64,000 nt of DNA from an uncultured Maribacter sp. (GTDB lineage: Bacteria; Bacteroidota; Bacteroidia; Flavobacteriales; Flavobacteriaceae): assembly GCF_947496775.1 (NCBI RefSeq), contig NZ_CANMDU010000001.1, forward strand, positions 983,685-1,047,684, given 5' to 3'. Of the stretch, positions 1 to 10,764 are shown in pieces; the stretch's first letter is position 1; each line of letters starts with the position of its first letter. A model generated the notes under the pieces. It saw only the letters and a list, made by a program, of their open reading frames with translations. It did no database searches and was not told the DNA's origin. A program made the position numbers and the translations under genes.

Positions 1-882
1 TAGTAGTCCATTATTAGTCCCCAACCAAATATCATTTGTGTTATCCACTAATACATCATTATAAAAACCGGGATATAATAGCTCTACTTTAGATTTAGTA
101 TCGTCAGTACTTATATAAAGTCCATTATAAGAACCAATAAGTAATCTTCCATATTTATCCTCTCCTATACTGCCAATAGTGGTTCTAGGAAGTCCAAACC
201 CATTACTTACTAAATTCATATAATACTCTCCATCTTTGTTTCTAGACATTGTATATAAACCTTGCAACGTACCTACCCATATTGTTCCCGCGCTATCTTC
301 ATAAATTGAATTAATGTTATTTGCTTTGGAGTATACCGTAACATTTTGCTCCACGGAAAAATGGTTAAACTTTAATGTTTCTTCACTATTTTCCAAATTG
401 ACCATATCTAATCCCTTAGGAGAACCAATCCATAGTCTGTTTTTACTATCTATAAACAATGTATGTATATAATCACTAACCAAACTCGAATTATCATCAT
501 CATTGTGCGTATAATGAGTAAAGGTTTCTTTTGATTGGTTAAAATATTCAAGCCCACTTCCTGTAGTTCCTATCCACAGATTATCCTCATTATCTCCAAC
601 AATACTATATATTAAGTTACTACTTATACTTTCAGGGTCATTGGTGTTTGGTTGGTATATCGTGAACTCGTAACCATCATATTTGTTTAACCCATCATGC
701 GTAGCGAACCATAAAAAACCCTTGTTATCCTGGTAAATATCATTTATATCATTTTGAGAAAGTCCATTTTTGGTCGTTAAATGCTCAAATTTAACAGCTT
801 CCTGCGCCCAAATACATTGGCTATTCAAGGAAACAAAAGCCAATATAAGGGTTCTTATTATACAATAAATATTACTATTCAT
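1..882 (-). CDS. Two-component propeller sensor, N-terminal part (hybrid two-component system type)
   Basis: This gene is cut by the left edge; the 294 N-terminal codons are open from an ATG at 882-880. A signal peptide ending WAQ is followed by repeated Reg_prop blades of the form LW(I/V)GT..GL, for example FLWFATHDGLNKYDG, LWIGTTGSGLEYF, LWIGSPKGLD, IWVGTLQGLY and IWLGTNNGLL. Such periplasmic propellers begin the hybrid sensor kinases that sense oligosaccharides and drive SusC/SusD loci in Bacteroidota. The kinase and DNA-binding parts would lie outside the window, so a plain propeller histidine kinase is equally possible. It is divergent from the SusC gene, which fits a role as that locus's sensor; this link is inference. 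Confidence 0.8.
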   Translation of the reverse strand, partial: MNSNIYCIIRTLILAFVSLNSQCIWAQEAVKFEHLTTKNGLSQNDINDIYQDNKGFLWFATHDGLNKYDGYEFTIYQPNTNDPESISSNLIYSIVGDNEDNLWIGTTGSGLEYFNQSKETFTHYTHNDDDNSSLVSDYIHTLFIDSKNRLWIGSPKGLDMVNLENSEETLKFNHFSVEQNVTVYSKANNINSIYEDSAGTIWVGTLQGLYTMSRNKDGEYYMNLVSNGFGLPRTTIGSIGEDKYGRLLIGSYNGLYISTDDTKSKVELLYPGFYNDVLVDNTNDIWLGTNNGLL

Positions 883-1590
883 ACACTAAAAATATATTAC
901 TCAATATACCAAATTATATGTGGAATATTAGAATCAGATATTCCAATTCAAGACAACCATAATCATATTTAAAAAAAGAAAAGTATACTACATAAACCTT
1001 ACCCATAGTATATAAAATTCAAAAAGGCTTTATAATTATAAAAACCTTATAGTTCTATGCTAAAAGATATTACATTAAGCCATTACTCATCAATACTTTT
1101 TTTACTTTTCAAAGGCAAATACAATACCCAAATCATCGAAATTTAACCAGCAGACTAACTGTTTTTGCCAATTTAGCGCCAACAACAATCATTTTTTTAA
1201 CTAAAAAATTTAAACTCGAACTAAAGAGAACAATGTCTCTTTTTACTAAATAAATAACTCAACAAAACATGAACATATAATATAAAATAATAGACAATCA
1301 TACCAAACGCATATTCAAAACATGTCCTAAAAGTCCTATTTTAATAACAAAACACCATTGTTACTACTAAATTTAAATTTAAAAATACTGAACATTAAGA
1401 TTGACTCCCAACAAAAAACAATTCAGATCAAAATACACAAAGAAGCACCAACACTCTCACAAAATACTTCAAATAAATACAGCGCTAAAATACATGTCTA
1501 GTTTTACTTGAGAGACTATTTTTTCTATGTAATTAACAATTTGATAGTTTTAAGCCTTAATTATTTTCAAAAATTTAATTTTTAATCTGT
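883..1590. other. Long AT-rich intergenic region upstream of susC
   Basis: About 700 bases separate the divergent sensor gene and the SusC gene. I see no convincing coding region; the one ORF reaching in from 781 is the antisense shadow of the sensor gene. The region is AT-rich with scattered A and T runs. Its last part holds the susC promoter listed separately. It is a plausible place for sensor binding, but no clear repeat was found. Confidence 0.5.
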
Positions 1591-1621
1591 TTTGGTATCA
1601 TATTATACTATTATAGTATTG
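1591..1621 (+). promoter_or_regulatory. Bacteroidota-type promoter for the susC operon
   Basis: TTTG at 1591-1594, a 19-base spacer, then TAGTATTG at 1614-1621 match the Bacteroidota consensus TTTG-N19-TAnnTTTG with one mismatch in the -7 box. This would start transcription near 1628, about 26 bases before the susC ATG at 1654. Confidence 0.55.
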
Positions 1622-1653
1622 ATGTCAAAATTTTAACTACCTAACTCACTATT

Positions 1654-4600
1654 ATGAAAGAACAAAAATTAAAACTTATTAGAGCAAATGCTTTGCTGCT
1701 GTTTCTATTTCTAGGAATAGGCTGGGTGCATGCCCAAGAAACAATTTCCGGTGTAATTACAGACGATCAAAAAATTCCTCTAGCTGGAGTTACCGTTATT
1801 GTTAAAGGCACCAATAATGGGGCAGTCTCAGATTTTGACGGAAATTATTCTATTTCTGCTTCGGTTGGCGAAACTCTATTATTTTCGTATCTAGGTTTCA
1901 AGAACATAGAACGTGTTGTAACAGCAGATACAAAAACCTTAAATCTTGCAATGCAAGAGGACTCGCAAGCCTTAGAGGAGGTAATTGTTGTTGGGTACGG
2001 AACCCAAAAGAAAAAGGAAGTAACTGGTGCTGTTGCTAAAGTAGCTTCTGATGAATTAGTAAAAGTTGCTGTATCTGATATTGGTGCTGCCATACAAGGT
2101 AAAGTAGCTGGGGTAAACATCCAAGCTGCAAGTGGGCGTCCGGGTGAAGCTTCTAACGTACAAATTCGTGGATTAGTTTCTTTAAACGGAGGAGAACCAC
2201 TATATGTAGTAGATAATATACCACAAGAGGGTAATCCTAACCTAGCACCTGAACAAATTGAATCTATTGATGTATTGAAAGATGGTGCTTCAGCTTCTAT
2301 TTATGGAGTGCGTGGTGCAGGTGGTGTAATTTTGATTACAACAAAACGTGGTAAAAAAGGTAAAATGAAAGTAGACGTAAACATGTTTACAGGTATCCAA
2401 AACATTACTTCAGGAACGCCATTATCAAGTACTACCGATTTTCTTTATGTTAGAGAGACTACTGAGCAAGCATCAGGTACTGAACCACAAACATTTAGAA
2501 TAAATGCTAACGCCTTGGATTGGAACACCAACTTTGTTGAAGAAGTACAAAACGACAATGCTATAGTGCGAAATTTCAATGTAAACCTGTCTGGAGGTTC
2601 AGAAAACCTAACCTACAACTATAATACTACGTATTACAAGCAAGAAGGTACTATAATCAATTCAGATTTTGATCGTTTAACAAACCGTATTACTGGGCAA
2701 TTTACTAAAGGAAAATTTAAAGCTTTTGCATCTGCTAGTTTAACAACAGAAAATCGTAAACAAGAACCTTGGAATATCTTTGGATTTGCCATAGGTAACC
2801 CTCCCCACACCGCTCCTTTTAGTGCATTTGAAACTGATGGTCAAAATTCAGTACAATTAGAGGATGTGGATAACGCAATATTTTATGGCTTTTTAGCGCG
2901 TCAGTTAGATAATACTGATGATAGAGAAAATAGAAGCAATAGTATTTCTTTAAATGCGGAATACGAAATTTTAGATGGATTGAGTTACAAATTAAATATT
3001 GGTCGTAATGAAGGTCAAAATTTTAGAAAATTCTTTCAGCCTCAGTATTTAGCTTTCGACCGTAATGGAGATCCTGTTGTATCCGGTTCCACACCACAGG
3101 CCACTTTGCAATACAATCAATGGTTTTCTAAAAGAGAGACTATAGAACACATTTTAAATTATAAAAAATCTTTTGGAAAGCATAATTTAGATTTCTTAGC
3201 AGTTGCCTCTTATGAAAAATACCAATTCAGAACCTTGAATACAGGTACGGTTTTTGCCGAGGATGCTTCAAATGACGTTCAAGTATTGAATGCTGGAGCT
3301 GATCCAATAACGCCAAGTGAAAATAGAATAGCCAATACATTGGCAGGTAAATTAGGTAGAATTCAGTACAATTACGATGGTAAGTATCTTTTTAGTGCCA
3401 GTTTTAGACGTGATGGCTCTTCTAAATTTCCTAAAAAGAATAGATACGAAAACTTCTATGGTTTTTCAGCAGGATGGAATGTAAGCGATGAAGAATGGTT
3501 TAATGTGGATGCTATTAGCAATTTAAAAATTCGCGGTAGTTGGGCACAAGTAGGATTTAACGGTATTCCAGATTACACCTATATACCCGTAATAGAATCA
3601 GGGGTAAACTATCCGTTCGGAGCTGATGAAAATTTACAGAACGGTTTAGTTCAACGTAGATTTCCAAACCTTGAAGTACAATGGGAAACTCAAGTTTCTT
3701 CAAATATTGGTTTTGAGTTAGGCTTGCTTAACAACAAATTAAACATTACAGCAGATGTTTATAAAAATGACAAGAAAGATATGTTGCTTAATGAGTTAAC
3801 GCCTCCTTCTGCTGGTTTATGGCAGCCACGAGTACAAAGTGTTTATGGGTCAATACCTGTCAATACTGGAAATATGGTAAATAAAGGCGTTGAGGTTGCT
3901 ATGAACTATAAAGGTACAATAGGCGAAGATTTTAAATTTGGAATTTCTGGAACTTGGACCCTAAATGATAACAAAATTACCAGTTTAAATGGTAAGACTC
4001 TTGGTGCTTCTGGAGGTAGAATTAGGAATTTTGATGGTAGTGAGAGTAATCTTGCAACAACTTTTTTAAGCTTAGGAGATCCAGCAGGATCATTCTATTT
4101 ATTGCAACATGATGGCGTAATCAAAACGGAAGAAGAATTGGCTGATTATCAACTATTAGATACAGAAGCTTTTGGTAGTCCTAGATTGGGAGATGCAAAG
4201 TTTAAAGATGCTAATGGTGATGGTATCATTAATGATGCCGATCGTGTATTCTCTGGCTCAGGTATTCCACAATGGGAAGCTGGTTTAAATCTCGATTTGG
4301 GTTATAAGAATTGGGATTTTTCCGTTCAAGGTTATTTGTCATATGGTGCAGAAATATTTAATGGTAATAGGGCTCTGTCTTATCAAGGTGGACGTCATGA
4401 AGACCAAGTATTTCAATGGACCCCTCAAAATTCAAATTCTGACATTCCTACCTACAGAGGTAACCAGCACTATAATGTATTACCCTTTTCAGATTTTTGG
4501 TTAGAAGATGGTACCTATTTACGAATTAGAGCTATGTCTTTAGGCTACACGATTCCAGATACGCAAGATTACGGAGTTGAGAAAATTAGAATTTATTTAA

Positions 4601-4743
4601 ACTCCGTAAACCCTTTTACTTTTACCAATTATACAGGTTATGATCCTGAGGTAGGTGGTGATAGTCTGTTTAACAGAGGGGTAGATAATGGCAATTATCC
4701 AATTGCTCGTCAATTTATGATGGGAGTTCAATTAAGTTTTTAA
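1654..4743 (+). CDS. SusC/RagA-family TonB-dependent outer-membrane transporter
   Basis: This 1029-residue TonB-dependent receptor imports oligosaccharides across the outer membrane with its SusD partner. A signal peptide (to about residue 28, ending VHAQ) is followed by a carboxypeptidase-D-regulatory-like domain (about 30-110). Next comes the plug with the family motifs EEVIVVGYGTQKKKEVTGAV and IYGVRGAGGVILITTKRGKK, then a long beta-barrel ending in LSF. Length and order are normal for the family. It is the first gene of a three-gene plus-strand operon with the SusD gene 12 bases downstream. The substrate cannot be read from the sequence; the nearby GH16 and DUF1080 genes suggest a marine polysaccharide. 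Confidence 0.95.
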   Translation: MKEQKLKLIRANALLLFLFLGIGWVHAQETISGVITDDQKIPLAGVTVIVKGTNNGAVSDFDGNYSISASVGETLLFSYLGFKNIERVVTADTKTLNLAMQEDSQALEEVIVVGYGTQKKKEVTGAVAKVASDELVKVAVSDIGAAIQGKVAGVNIQAASGRPGEASNVQIRGLVSLNGGEPLYVVDNIPQEGNPNLAPEQIESIDVLKDGASASIYGVRGAGGVILITTKRGKKGKMKVDVNMFTGIQNITSGTPLSSTTDFLYVRETTEQASGTEPQTFRINANALDWNTNFVEEVQNDNAIVRNFNVNLSGGSENLTYNYNTTYYKQEGTIINSDFDRLTNRITGQFTKGKFKAFASASLTTENRKQEPWNIFGFAIGNPPHTAPFSAFETDGQNSVQLEDVDNAIFYGFLARQLDNTDDRENRSNSISLNAEYEILDGLSYKLNIGRNEGQNFRKFFQPQYLAFDRNGDPVVSGSTPQATLQYNQWFSKRETIEHILNYKKSFGKHNLDFLAVASYEKYQFRTLNTGTVFAEDASNDVQVLNAGADPITPSENRIANTLAGKLGRIQYNYDGKYLFSASFRRDGSSKFPKKNRYENFYGFSAGWNVSDEEWFNVDAISNLKIRGSWAQVGFNGIPDYTYIPVIESGVNYPFGADENLQNGLVQRRFPNLEVQWETQVSSNIGFELGLLNNKLNITADVYKNDKKDMLLNELTPPSAGLWQPRVQSVYGSIPVNTGNMVNKGVEVAMNYKGTIGEDFKFGISGTWTLNDNKITSLNGKTLGASGGRIRNFDGSESNLATTFLSLGDPAGSFYLLQHDGVIKTEEELADYQLLDTEAFGSPRLGDAKFKDANGDGIINDADRVFSGSGIPQWEAGLNLDLGYKNWDFSVQGYLSYGAEIFNGNRALSYQGGRHEDQVFQWTPQNSNSDIPTYRGNQHYNVLPFSDFWLEDGTYLRIRAMSLGYTIPDTQDYGVEKIRIYLNSVNPFTFTNYTGYDPEVGGDSLFNRGVDNGNYPIARQFMMGVQLSF

Positions 4744-4755
4744 AAAAAAATAACT

Positions 4756-6492
4756 ATGAAAGCAATGAATAAAATAATAATTAAAAGTCTTGCTCTTCTT
4801 GCGCTAGTTATTACTAGCTGTAATGAAAGCACATTTTTAGACGAGTCAAATCCAAATGCGCTTACAGTAGATAGGTTTTGGAAAACAGAGGCACATTTTA
4901 ATTCCGCACTTACAACTGCGTATGGTGCTTTACAATACCGCTCGGTGAGTGGTGCTGAATTGGTACAGGAATTTGTACTAGGCGATATAGCGGGTACTCA
5001 ACCTTGGTATCGTCCTGCTGACTTTAGAAATTTAACTTATAATAACGCTTCAATTCACTTAGTAAATAAGTGGGAAGAGTTGTATGTGGGTGTTTTTAGA
5101 GCAAATACCGTACTAGATCAGCTATCACTAGTTGAGGAAGGTGTTTTAAGAGATGATTTTAAAGCAGAAATAGAAGCTCAAGCTAGATTTTTAAGAGCCT
5201 TCTTTTACTTTCAAATCATTCATACCTATGGGGGTGCCATGATTCATGATGGTGTGGCGCAGTCTATAGCTGAATTGAACCAACCCATTTCAAGTATTGA
5301 AGAGGTGAATACGCAAATGATTATTCCTGATCTTGAATTTGCAATGAACAACTTGCCAGAATCATGGCCTGCCAACGAAACAGGAAGAGCAACTTGGGGC
5401 GCTGCAACATCAATGTTAGGTAAAGTGTATTTATATGACGAGCAATGGGGTCAAGCAGCAACTTTGTTCAAAGAAGTAATAGATTCTGGTATCTACGATT
5501 TAACACGTAATATTGAAGATAATTTTACGCACTTTAACGAGTTTAATGAAGAATCTATTTTTGAAGTAAATTACTCCTTCGATTTAAACTCAGGTAATAG
5601 TGGTTTTCAAGAAGATAGCGATACACAAGGCGGCTCAGGAGCTGAGTCAACCACGCTTAGCACAGAAATAGGCTCCCTCGCACATGGTGCTTTTAATACG
5701 GTTTTGACATCGTATAGCTTGCATGAGTTGTTAGTGCATGACGAGGTAGATCCAAACAACCCTATTAACGACGGTAATTTAGAATCTCGTAGAATGAATT
5801 ATACCATTGCTCCTAGAAATGGAGAAGGTGATTATTATTTAGAACCGTTTGCAGAATCTCCAGCTGCATGGGGTGGTGGAATAACTGCATTCGTAAAAAA
5901 ACATTCTAACTGGTATCATATGACGCAAGAACCTCTACGTGGACGTAGTGGCATAAACTTTAGACATATTCGTTATGCAGATGTTCTGTTAATGTATGCT
6001 GAGGCAACAATCAATGCTAATGGTGATTTTATGACAGCTATTCAATATATTGATATGGTAAGAAGTCGTGCAGGTGTATACACTTTGCAGCAATATATGG
6101 ATATGAATGGTGGAATGTTTCCAGCGTTTCATGTGAGCCCACAAGTTAATGGTGGGAACCTAACTTTTGTTGCTCCTAATGCGCAAACAGTAATGGAACA
6201 TATTCAAAAAGTAGAACGAAAAATAGAGCTTTGTTTTGAAGGACATCGTTACAAAGATTTAGTTCGTTGGGGTATTGTTAAAGAGGTTTTTGATGAATTA
6301 CGTGCTGATGAAGTTTGGCGTCAGGACGAATCGAATCTAGACCTTTCGGGTATAGGTGAAGCCCCATTATTTATATCGGGATTTGTTCGACCAGATTTTG
6401 TGTTGTCCTCTGTGAACTACAGATCAGATCAACACGACTATTTCCCAATTCCTACAGCAGAGGTGTTAAACAATCAAAATTTTAATAATTAA
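4756..6492 (+). CDS. SusD/RagB-family glycan-binding lipoprotein
   Basis: This 578-residue surface lipoprotein is the lid partner of the SusC transporter. A lipoprotein signal with Cys in LVITSCN is followed by the SusD helical scaffold: NPNALTVDRFWKT near the N-terminus, an EAQARFLRAFFYFQ helix, and RHIRYADVLLMYAEA. The typical C-terminal blocks RYKDLVRWG and YFPIPTAEVLNNQ are also present. It lies 12 bases after susC and is followed at once by the surface binding protein. A second in-frame ATG nine bases later is an equally good start. Ligand specificity is unknown. Confidence 0.94.
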   Translation: MKAMNKIIIKSLALLALVITSCNESTFLDESNPNALTVDRFWKTEAHFNSALTTAYGALQYRSVSGAELVQEFVLGDIAGTQPWYRPADFRNLTYNNASIHLVNKWEELYVGVFRANTVLDQLSLVEEGVLRDDFKAEIEAQARFLRAFFYFQIIHTYGGAMIHDGVAQSIAELNQPISSIEEVNTQMIIPDLEFAMNNLPESWPANETGRATWGAATSMLGKVYLYDEQWGQAATLFKEVIDSGIYDLTRNIEDNFTHFNEFNEESIFEVNYSFDLNSGNSGFQEDSDTQGGSGAESTTLSTEIGSLAHGAFNTVLTSYSLHELLVHDEVDPNNPINDGNLESRRMNYTIAPRNGEGDYYLEPFAESPAAWGGGITAFVKKHSNWYHMTQEPLRGRSGINFRHIRYADVLLMYAEATINANGDFMTAIQYIDMVRSRAGVYTLQQYMDMNGGMFPAFHVSPQVNGGNLTFVAPNAQTVMEHIQKVERKIELCFEGHRYKDLVRWGIVKEVFDELRADEVWRQDESNLDLSGIGEAPLFISGFVRPDFVLSSVNYRSDQHDYFPIPTAEVLNNQNFNN

Positions 6493-6503
6493 AATTGCTA
6501 GAT

Positions 6504-8117
6504 ATGAAACAAAATAAATTTTTAAGCATGCTCTTTGTCATGAGTCTACTATTTGTAGCTTGTGAAGAGCAAGAAGAGTTGAACCTAACGGATGTAAATC
6601 ATCGAGTTATTGTAACATCAGAACAAGATTTTGCTAATACAATAAACGTTGGTGGTGATATTGATTTAGGTGATATTTCAAGAGGTGTTGAATCAAGAAC
6701 ATGGACACTTCCAATCAATGGGAGTATAATTTCTGGTGGAACTGGTCAAACATCTTCTGAAAATGTTATTAAGGCAGTTTTTAATAAAGCAGGTGTTTAT
6801 GATGTTGTACTTAATCAAAAATTCAAGGGAAATGTTTTTCGTAATGAGGATAGTACAACACCAAGCGATACTAGAGAGTTAGATACAACCATTGTAGTAA
6901 CCGTAATAGATTCAATTACTTCAGTATTAAAAGCACATCGTATTAATCCAGATGGTAGTATTGGCGCAGAAATAAATTTAGCAGATGATGCAGAACATGA
7001 ACTAGAAGCAAGTAACTCCATTCGTTTGAGTTATACTGCAATTGGGGAACCTCAGAATATAAATTGGTCTTCTGAAGGCGGTAAGCCTAAATTAATTAAT
7101 CAAAAGGATACAGAAGATTTTGTGGATATGAGATTTAATAAACTAGGTTCTTGGGATTTACAGTACATAGCTGATAGATTTCGCCCTACAGACGCTGATA
7201 CACTTTTCTTTGAAAATGTAATAAAAGTTATACCATCCCCTGCTCCTGTAACTTTAGATAGAGTTGCTGAAAGAGAAGGCAAAATTAATTTAGAATTTAG
7301 TAGAGAAATTGACGATGCCACAGTTAATGCTGCTAATTTTACGGTTAGGATAGAAAATAATACAGATGAAATGAATCCTATTGTACTTAACCCTACAGTT
7401 TCATTAGCTTCTGTAGATAATGATGAAGCCACAATTGTAATTCTGGAGATAGATGGTGCACAAATTTATAATGATGATCAAGTTTATATTAGTTATACTC
7501 CTGGAGTTTTATCAACGGTTGACGGAAAGGAATCTGAAGCTATTACAGATGCACTATTAACAGATTTTACCCCTCTTACCAATATATATCCTGAAACAGA
7601 GTATGACTATGGTTTCGAAGTTAGAAATGTAGAAGATTTTCCATTCTTAGGTTGGCAAGGTCCCTGGGGCGATTTTGATTTAGCCATTGAATTTGATAAA
7701 GTTCGTTCAGGAGCTAAAAGTCTTAAAGTTTCCCTTAGACCAAATGGAGGAATGATTGTACAACAAAACTCTGGTGGAAGCGCAGTTACATTTACGCTTA
7801 AAGCAGGTACAACTTACGAATTTGGATATTGGATGTATATTGAAAGTGATTTAACTGCACTTCCAACAGATACTCAATCAGCAGATATTCAAGTTTATCC
7901 ATCGGATTGGGGTGGACCAAATTTAGCTCCAACCACATTTACTTCGGATATGGCTACAGGAGAATGGGTTTATCATAAACAAGTGTTTACTAATGGCGGT
8001 CCAGATCGTGAAGTAACATGGCTTTTAAGGGGATTCAATGAATTCCATGATAATGCACTTGTATTCTATTGGGATGACTTCTTCTTAGCAGAGGTACCAG
8101 TTAGACCAACACCATAA
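6504..8117 (+). CDS. Surface glycan-binding lipoprotein of the SusCD operon (SusE/SusF position)
   Basis: This 537-residue lipoprotein has its lipobox in LLFVACEE. I chose the ATG at 6504 over a TTG at 6495 because it puts a clean lipoprotein signal at the N-terminus. It appears to be a chain of beta-sandwich domains: a PKD-like domain to about residue 145, another to about 245, and an Ig-like segment to about 350 (LEFSREIDDATVNAANFTV). A C-terminal carbohydrate-binding-like domain covers about 360-537 and ends VFYWDDFFLAEV. By position it is expected to hold the glycan at the cell surface for SusC/SusD. Individual domain families are inferred from general pattern only. Confidence 0.8.
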   Translation: MKQNKFLSMLFVMSLLFVACEEQEELNLTDVNHRVIVTSEQDFANTINVGGDIDLGDISRGVESRTWTLPINGSIISGGTGQTSSENVIKAVFNKAGVYDVVLNQKFKGNVFRNEDSTTPSDTRELDTTIVVTVIDSITSVLKAHRINPDGSIGAEINLADDAEHELEASNSIRLSYTAIGEPQNINWSSEGGKPKLINQKDTEDFVDMRFNKLGSWDLQYIADRFRPTDADTLFFENVIKVIPSPAPVTLDRVAEREGKINLEFSREIDDATVNAANFTVRIENNTDEMNPIVLNPTVSLASVDNDEATIVILEIDGAQIYNDDQVYISYTPGVLSTVDGKESEAITDALLTDFTPLTNIYPETEYDYGFEVRNVEDFPFLGWQGPWGDFDLAIEFDKVRSGAKSLKVSLRPNGGMIVQQNSGGSAVTFTLKAGTTYEFGYWMYIESDLTALPTDTQSADIQVYPSDWGGPNLAPTTFTSDMATGEWVYHKQVFTNGGPDREVTWLLRGFNEFHDNALVFYWDDFFLAEVPVRPTP

Positions 8118-8140
8118 AGATTGAGTTAGTTAAGTTAGAA

Positions 8141-8172
8141 AAAGGGTTGGCCAATTTATGGTCAACCCTTTT
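8141..8172 (+). terminator. Terminator after the susCD operon
   Basis: A 12-bp stem, AAAGGGTTGGCC against GGTCAACCCTTT with one G-T wobble, closes a 7-base loop 23 bases after the binding-protein stop codon. A short T run follows. Confidence 0.8.
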
Positions 8173-8674
8173 ACATTTAAAAGAAAATTCAAAATTAGCT
8201 GTCACAATTCTGCATTGGTTGTATACAATTCTTAGTTATTCTTATCAAAGCCAATGTTGTGCTTTTTATAGAGTGTAAAGTAACTTGGATGTTAAACACA
8301 TTAGGTATTTAGGATATTTTCCAATCTTTCCCTTTAATACGTTAGTTATGAGAGCAGCGCAGTATACATCTTCATATTTACAAAGCAAAATATAGAACTA
8401 TTTCTTGGTAATTTAAGGGTAATTCACATCCTAGCCCATTTCTCCTCGCAGTGTTACTTTCTAAGTTCCACTATATAAATCTATAAACAAACTACTTAAA
8501 TCTGTTTATAACTATTTAGACATTTAATTTACCGTTTATTTAAAATTGATTCTTTTAAACTATCCTAAACAAATTGTCTACTTAAAAAAGCCAACCAAAA
8601 TAGAGTAGACTACACCCCCCCATTTTCTCTTTAGAGCGTGTTTTAGAAACTATCTTTCCTTTTTGCAACCACAC
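8173..8674. other. Intergenic region between convergent PUL genes
   Basis: About 500 bases lie between the operon terminator and the end of the LuxR-type regulator gene. Both strands are full of stops in all frames that I followed. I saw no RNA gene, repeat or clear hairpin; a run of eight C lies near 8615. Confidence 0.4.
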
Positions 8675-10261
8675 CTATATATTTGCAATAAACTCGACTA
8701 GGTTAGCTCCCTTTTCTAAATTCAACTTTTTTCTTAATCTATATCTCGATGTATGCGCACTTTCTATTGTGATACCCAACAGGGAAGACATTTCCTTACT
8801 TGAAAAGCCCAATTTTATCAAAGCACAAAGTTTTAAATCTGTAGGGCTTAGATCAGGGTATTTGCTTCGAATTTTATCATAAAATCCCTCATTCACAGAA
8901 GTAAATCTAACTTCAAACTCTTCCCAATTTCCTCCTGGAGAATTTTGAAAACCATTAATCATTCTATGAATTTTCTTAAAATCTATATTGTCACTTTTAG
9001 AAATACTTTCTTTTAATTTAATAATAAACTCCTCTTTTTCAATTAATTGTAAAGTAGAAGCCGTAAGTTCTCTATTTTTCAACTGCATAAACTCGTTAGT
9101 TTTTTCTTTTTCTAACTTATGCTTTCTTCTTAAGTTTCTAAAAAATAGAATACCGTACATTACTAAAAAAACTACTACTACTCCCATCAAGATATTTTGC
9201 AAAAAGCCTATTCTTTTTTGATTTTCTAGTTTTTCAATTTCCGCCTCATTAAGTAACGCTTTTTCTTTTTCCTTTTGCAGTCTATACTTATCCTTTATCT
9301 CAATTAAATGTTTGTTGTTCTTACTTTTTCTTCCAAATATCTTCTCGTTTAACTCTTGCGCTTTACTTTTAAAATGAAATGCTTCTTTGTAATTGCCTTC
9401 TTTATAATATAACTGAGACAAGGCTTCATAATTAAATTGTTTATAAGCTAAATGCCTATTATACTTTTCAGAATACTTGAGAGACTCCTTGTAATACATT
9501 ACGCTTTCGCCAAAATTTCCCATCATTCTATATATATCACCGATTAAAAAATAAATTACGGTTTGATAAGACGGATTTTCTTTCTGAAAAAAAACATTAG
9601 CCTCATATAAAGCACTAAGAGAATGTTCGTAATTTTTATCTACAATGGCATTATAATATGCCTTTTCTGACTCTAAATAATAGGATTTATTATTAGCCTT
9701 CATTTTATTCAAAGCCAACTGACAACTATCTATATAAACCTTAGTCATTTCTAGATCATTGTTAATTCGATAACAATTAACTATTGCGTAATAGTTACTA
9801 ACCAAATAATCTCTTCCTATTTTTTCTTCTGAAAGTAACTTTTTCTTGAGTTTAAGTGACATGTTGAAATAATACAGCGATTCTTCTTGCCTTCTATAAG
9901 AATTATACAGCCACCCCAATTCTTGATAAATTCTACTTTTAGAGATATCATCATTAGACAAGTCGGCAAGAATTAAAGCTTCCCAATAACCATCATACGA
10001 TTTTCCATAATCCAATACATTATCGTACAATGCAGAAAGCTGACATAAAGTATTAATAAGGTTTATAGTATCCCTTTTAGAAGAATACGTGTCGATTCCT
10101 TTCTTTAAATAATAGACAGCGCTATCTATATCCTTAGAAGTCAACTCATTAGCCCTATCCAGAAACTCATTCGTTACATAAGGTTTTTGCGCACTAACAG
10201 AAATACAAACCACAAAAACAATAGTTCCAATAACCTTTTGCAAATTTACAATCTTCTTCAT
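8675..10261 (-). CDS. Membrane TPR protein with C-terminal LuxR-type HTH (transcriptional regulator)
   Basis: This 528-residue protein has a signal peptide (ending VSAQ) and a helical TPR-rich periplasmic part (about 30-315, with blocks such as YHEAFHF-like and ESVMYYKESLKYSEKYN). A charged coiled coil (about 315-348) and one membrane helix (about 350-372) follow, then a second coiled coil. The cytoplasmic C-terminus is a LuxR/GerE-type winged helix (about 465-525): LSPTDLKLCALIKLGFSSKE followed by MSSLLGITIESAHTSRYRLR. This one-component architecture is common in Bacteroidota. It sits between the SusCD operon and the GH16 operon, so it may control one or both; that link is inference. Confidence 0.85.
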   Translation of the reverse strand: MKKIVNLQKVIGTIVFVVCISVSAQKPYVTNEFLDRANELTSKDIDSAVYYLKKGIDTYSSKRDTINLINTLCQLSALYDNVLDYGKSYDGYWEALILADLSNDDISKSRIYQELGWLYNSYRRQEESLYYFNMSLKLKKKLLSEEKIGRDYLVSNYYAIVNCYRINNDLEMTKVYIDSCQLALNKMKANNKSYYLESEKAYYNAIVDKNYEHSLSALYEANVFFQKENPSYQTVIYFLIGDIYRMMGNFGESVMYYKESLKYSEKYNRHLAYKQFNYEALSQLYYKEGNYKEAFHFKSKAQELNEKIFGRKSKNNKHLIEIKDKYRLQKEKEKALLNEAEIEKLENQKRIGFLQNILMGVVVVFLVMYGILFFRNLRRKHKLEKEKTNEFMQLKNRELTASTLQLIEKEEFIIKLKESISKSDNIDFKKIHRMINGFQNSPGGNWEEFEVRFTSVNEGFYDKIRSKYPDLSPTDLKLCALIKLGFSSKEMSSLLGITIESAHTSRYRLRKKLNLEKGANLVEFIANI

Positions 10262-10764
10262 TTTCTATTCTTTTATCCACATTTCATATTCAAACACTGA
10301 ACATCTAAAAAGTTACTCCTGAACAAAACTAATGGTGTTAAACCTATTTTAAAAGTAAAACTTGACAAGATATTACTCCTTAAAGTTAAAGGATTTTTAC
10401 AAATGTTTAGTATAAATCTATAAACACACTAGTGATTTTTAATCTATAAAACTCCAAATTTTATTGAAATCCACAGGGCGAACGGAAAGTTAATTAATAC
10501 AAACGACACTAAAATAATTGCAGTTCTAGTAATGAAAATAACCAAAATACTCCTTTAAAAATTCCCTTATATACCAAAAAAACAACATAAGAGTTTCTGA
10601 TTCTATTTGTTCTTTCGAAATCAAAAAAGAAACTTCTACGTAGTACTATTATGACCACTTAAAGTAGTGCTTTTAAGGATAAGACGGTTTAAGGGTCTTA
10701 AAAAAAACATACCTTTATATGAAATAAACTTGCAACAACGAGACTACCTTGAATTCCATATTAA
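10262..10764. other. Intergenic region upstream of the TPR-LuxR regulator
   Basis: About 500 bases between the start of the regulator gene and the terminator of the GH16 operon. I find no gene or RNA. The short motif ACTCCT occurs at 10314-10319, 10374-10379 and 10550-10555, which may be chance in this AT-rich stretch. Confidence 0.35.

Noticed and set aside
1000..1590. Possible repeats in the AT-rich region before susC
   Set aside because: Only A/T runs and chance short matches were found; no regular unit or spacer as in a CRISPR array.
8590..8640. Run of C near 8615 as a possible phase-variable tract
   Set aside because: The tract is only eight bases long and lies in neither a coding region nor an obvious promoter.
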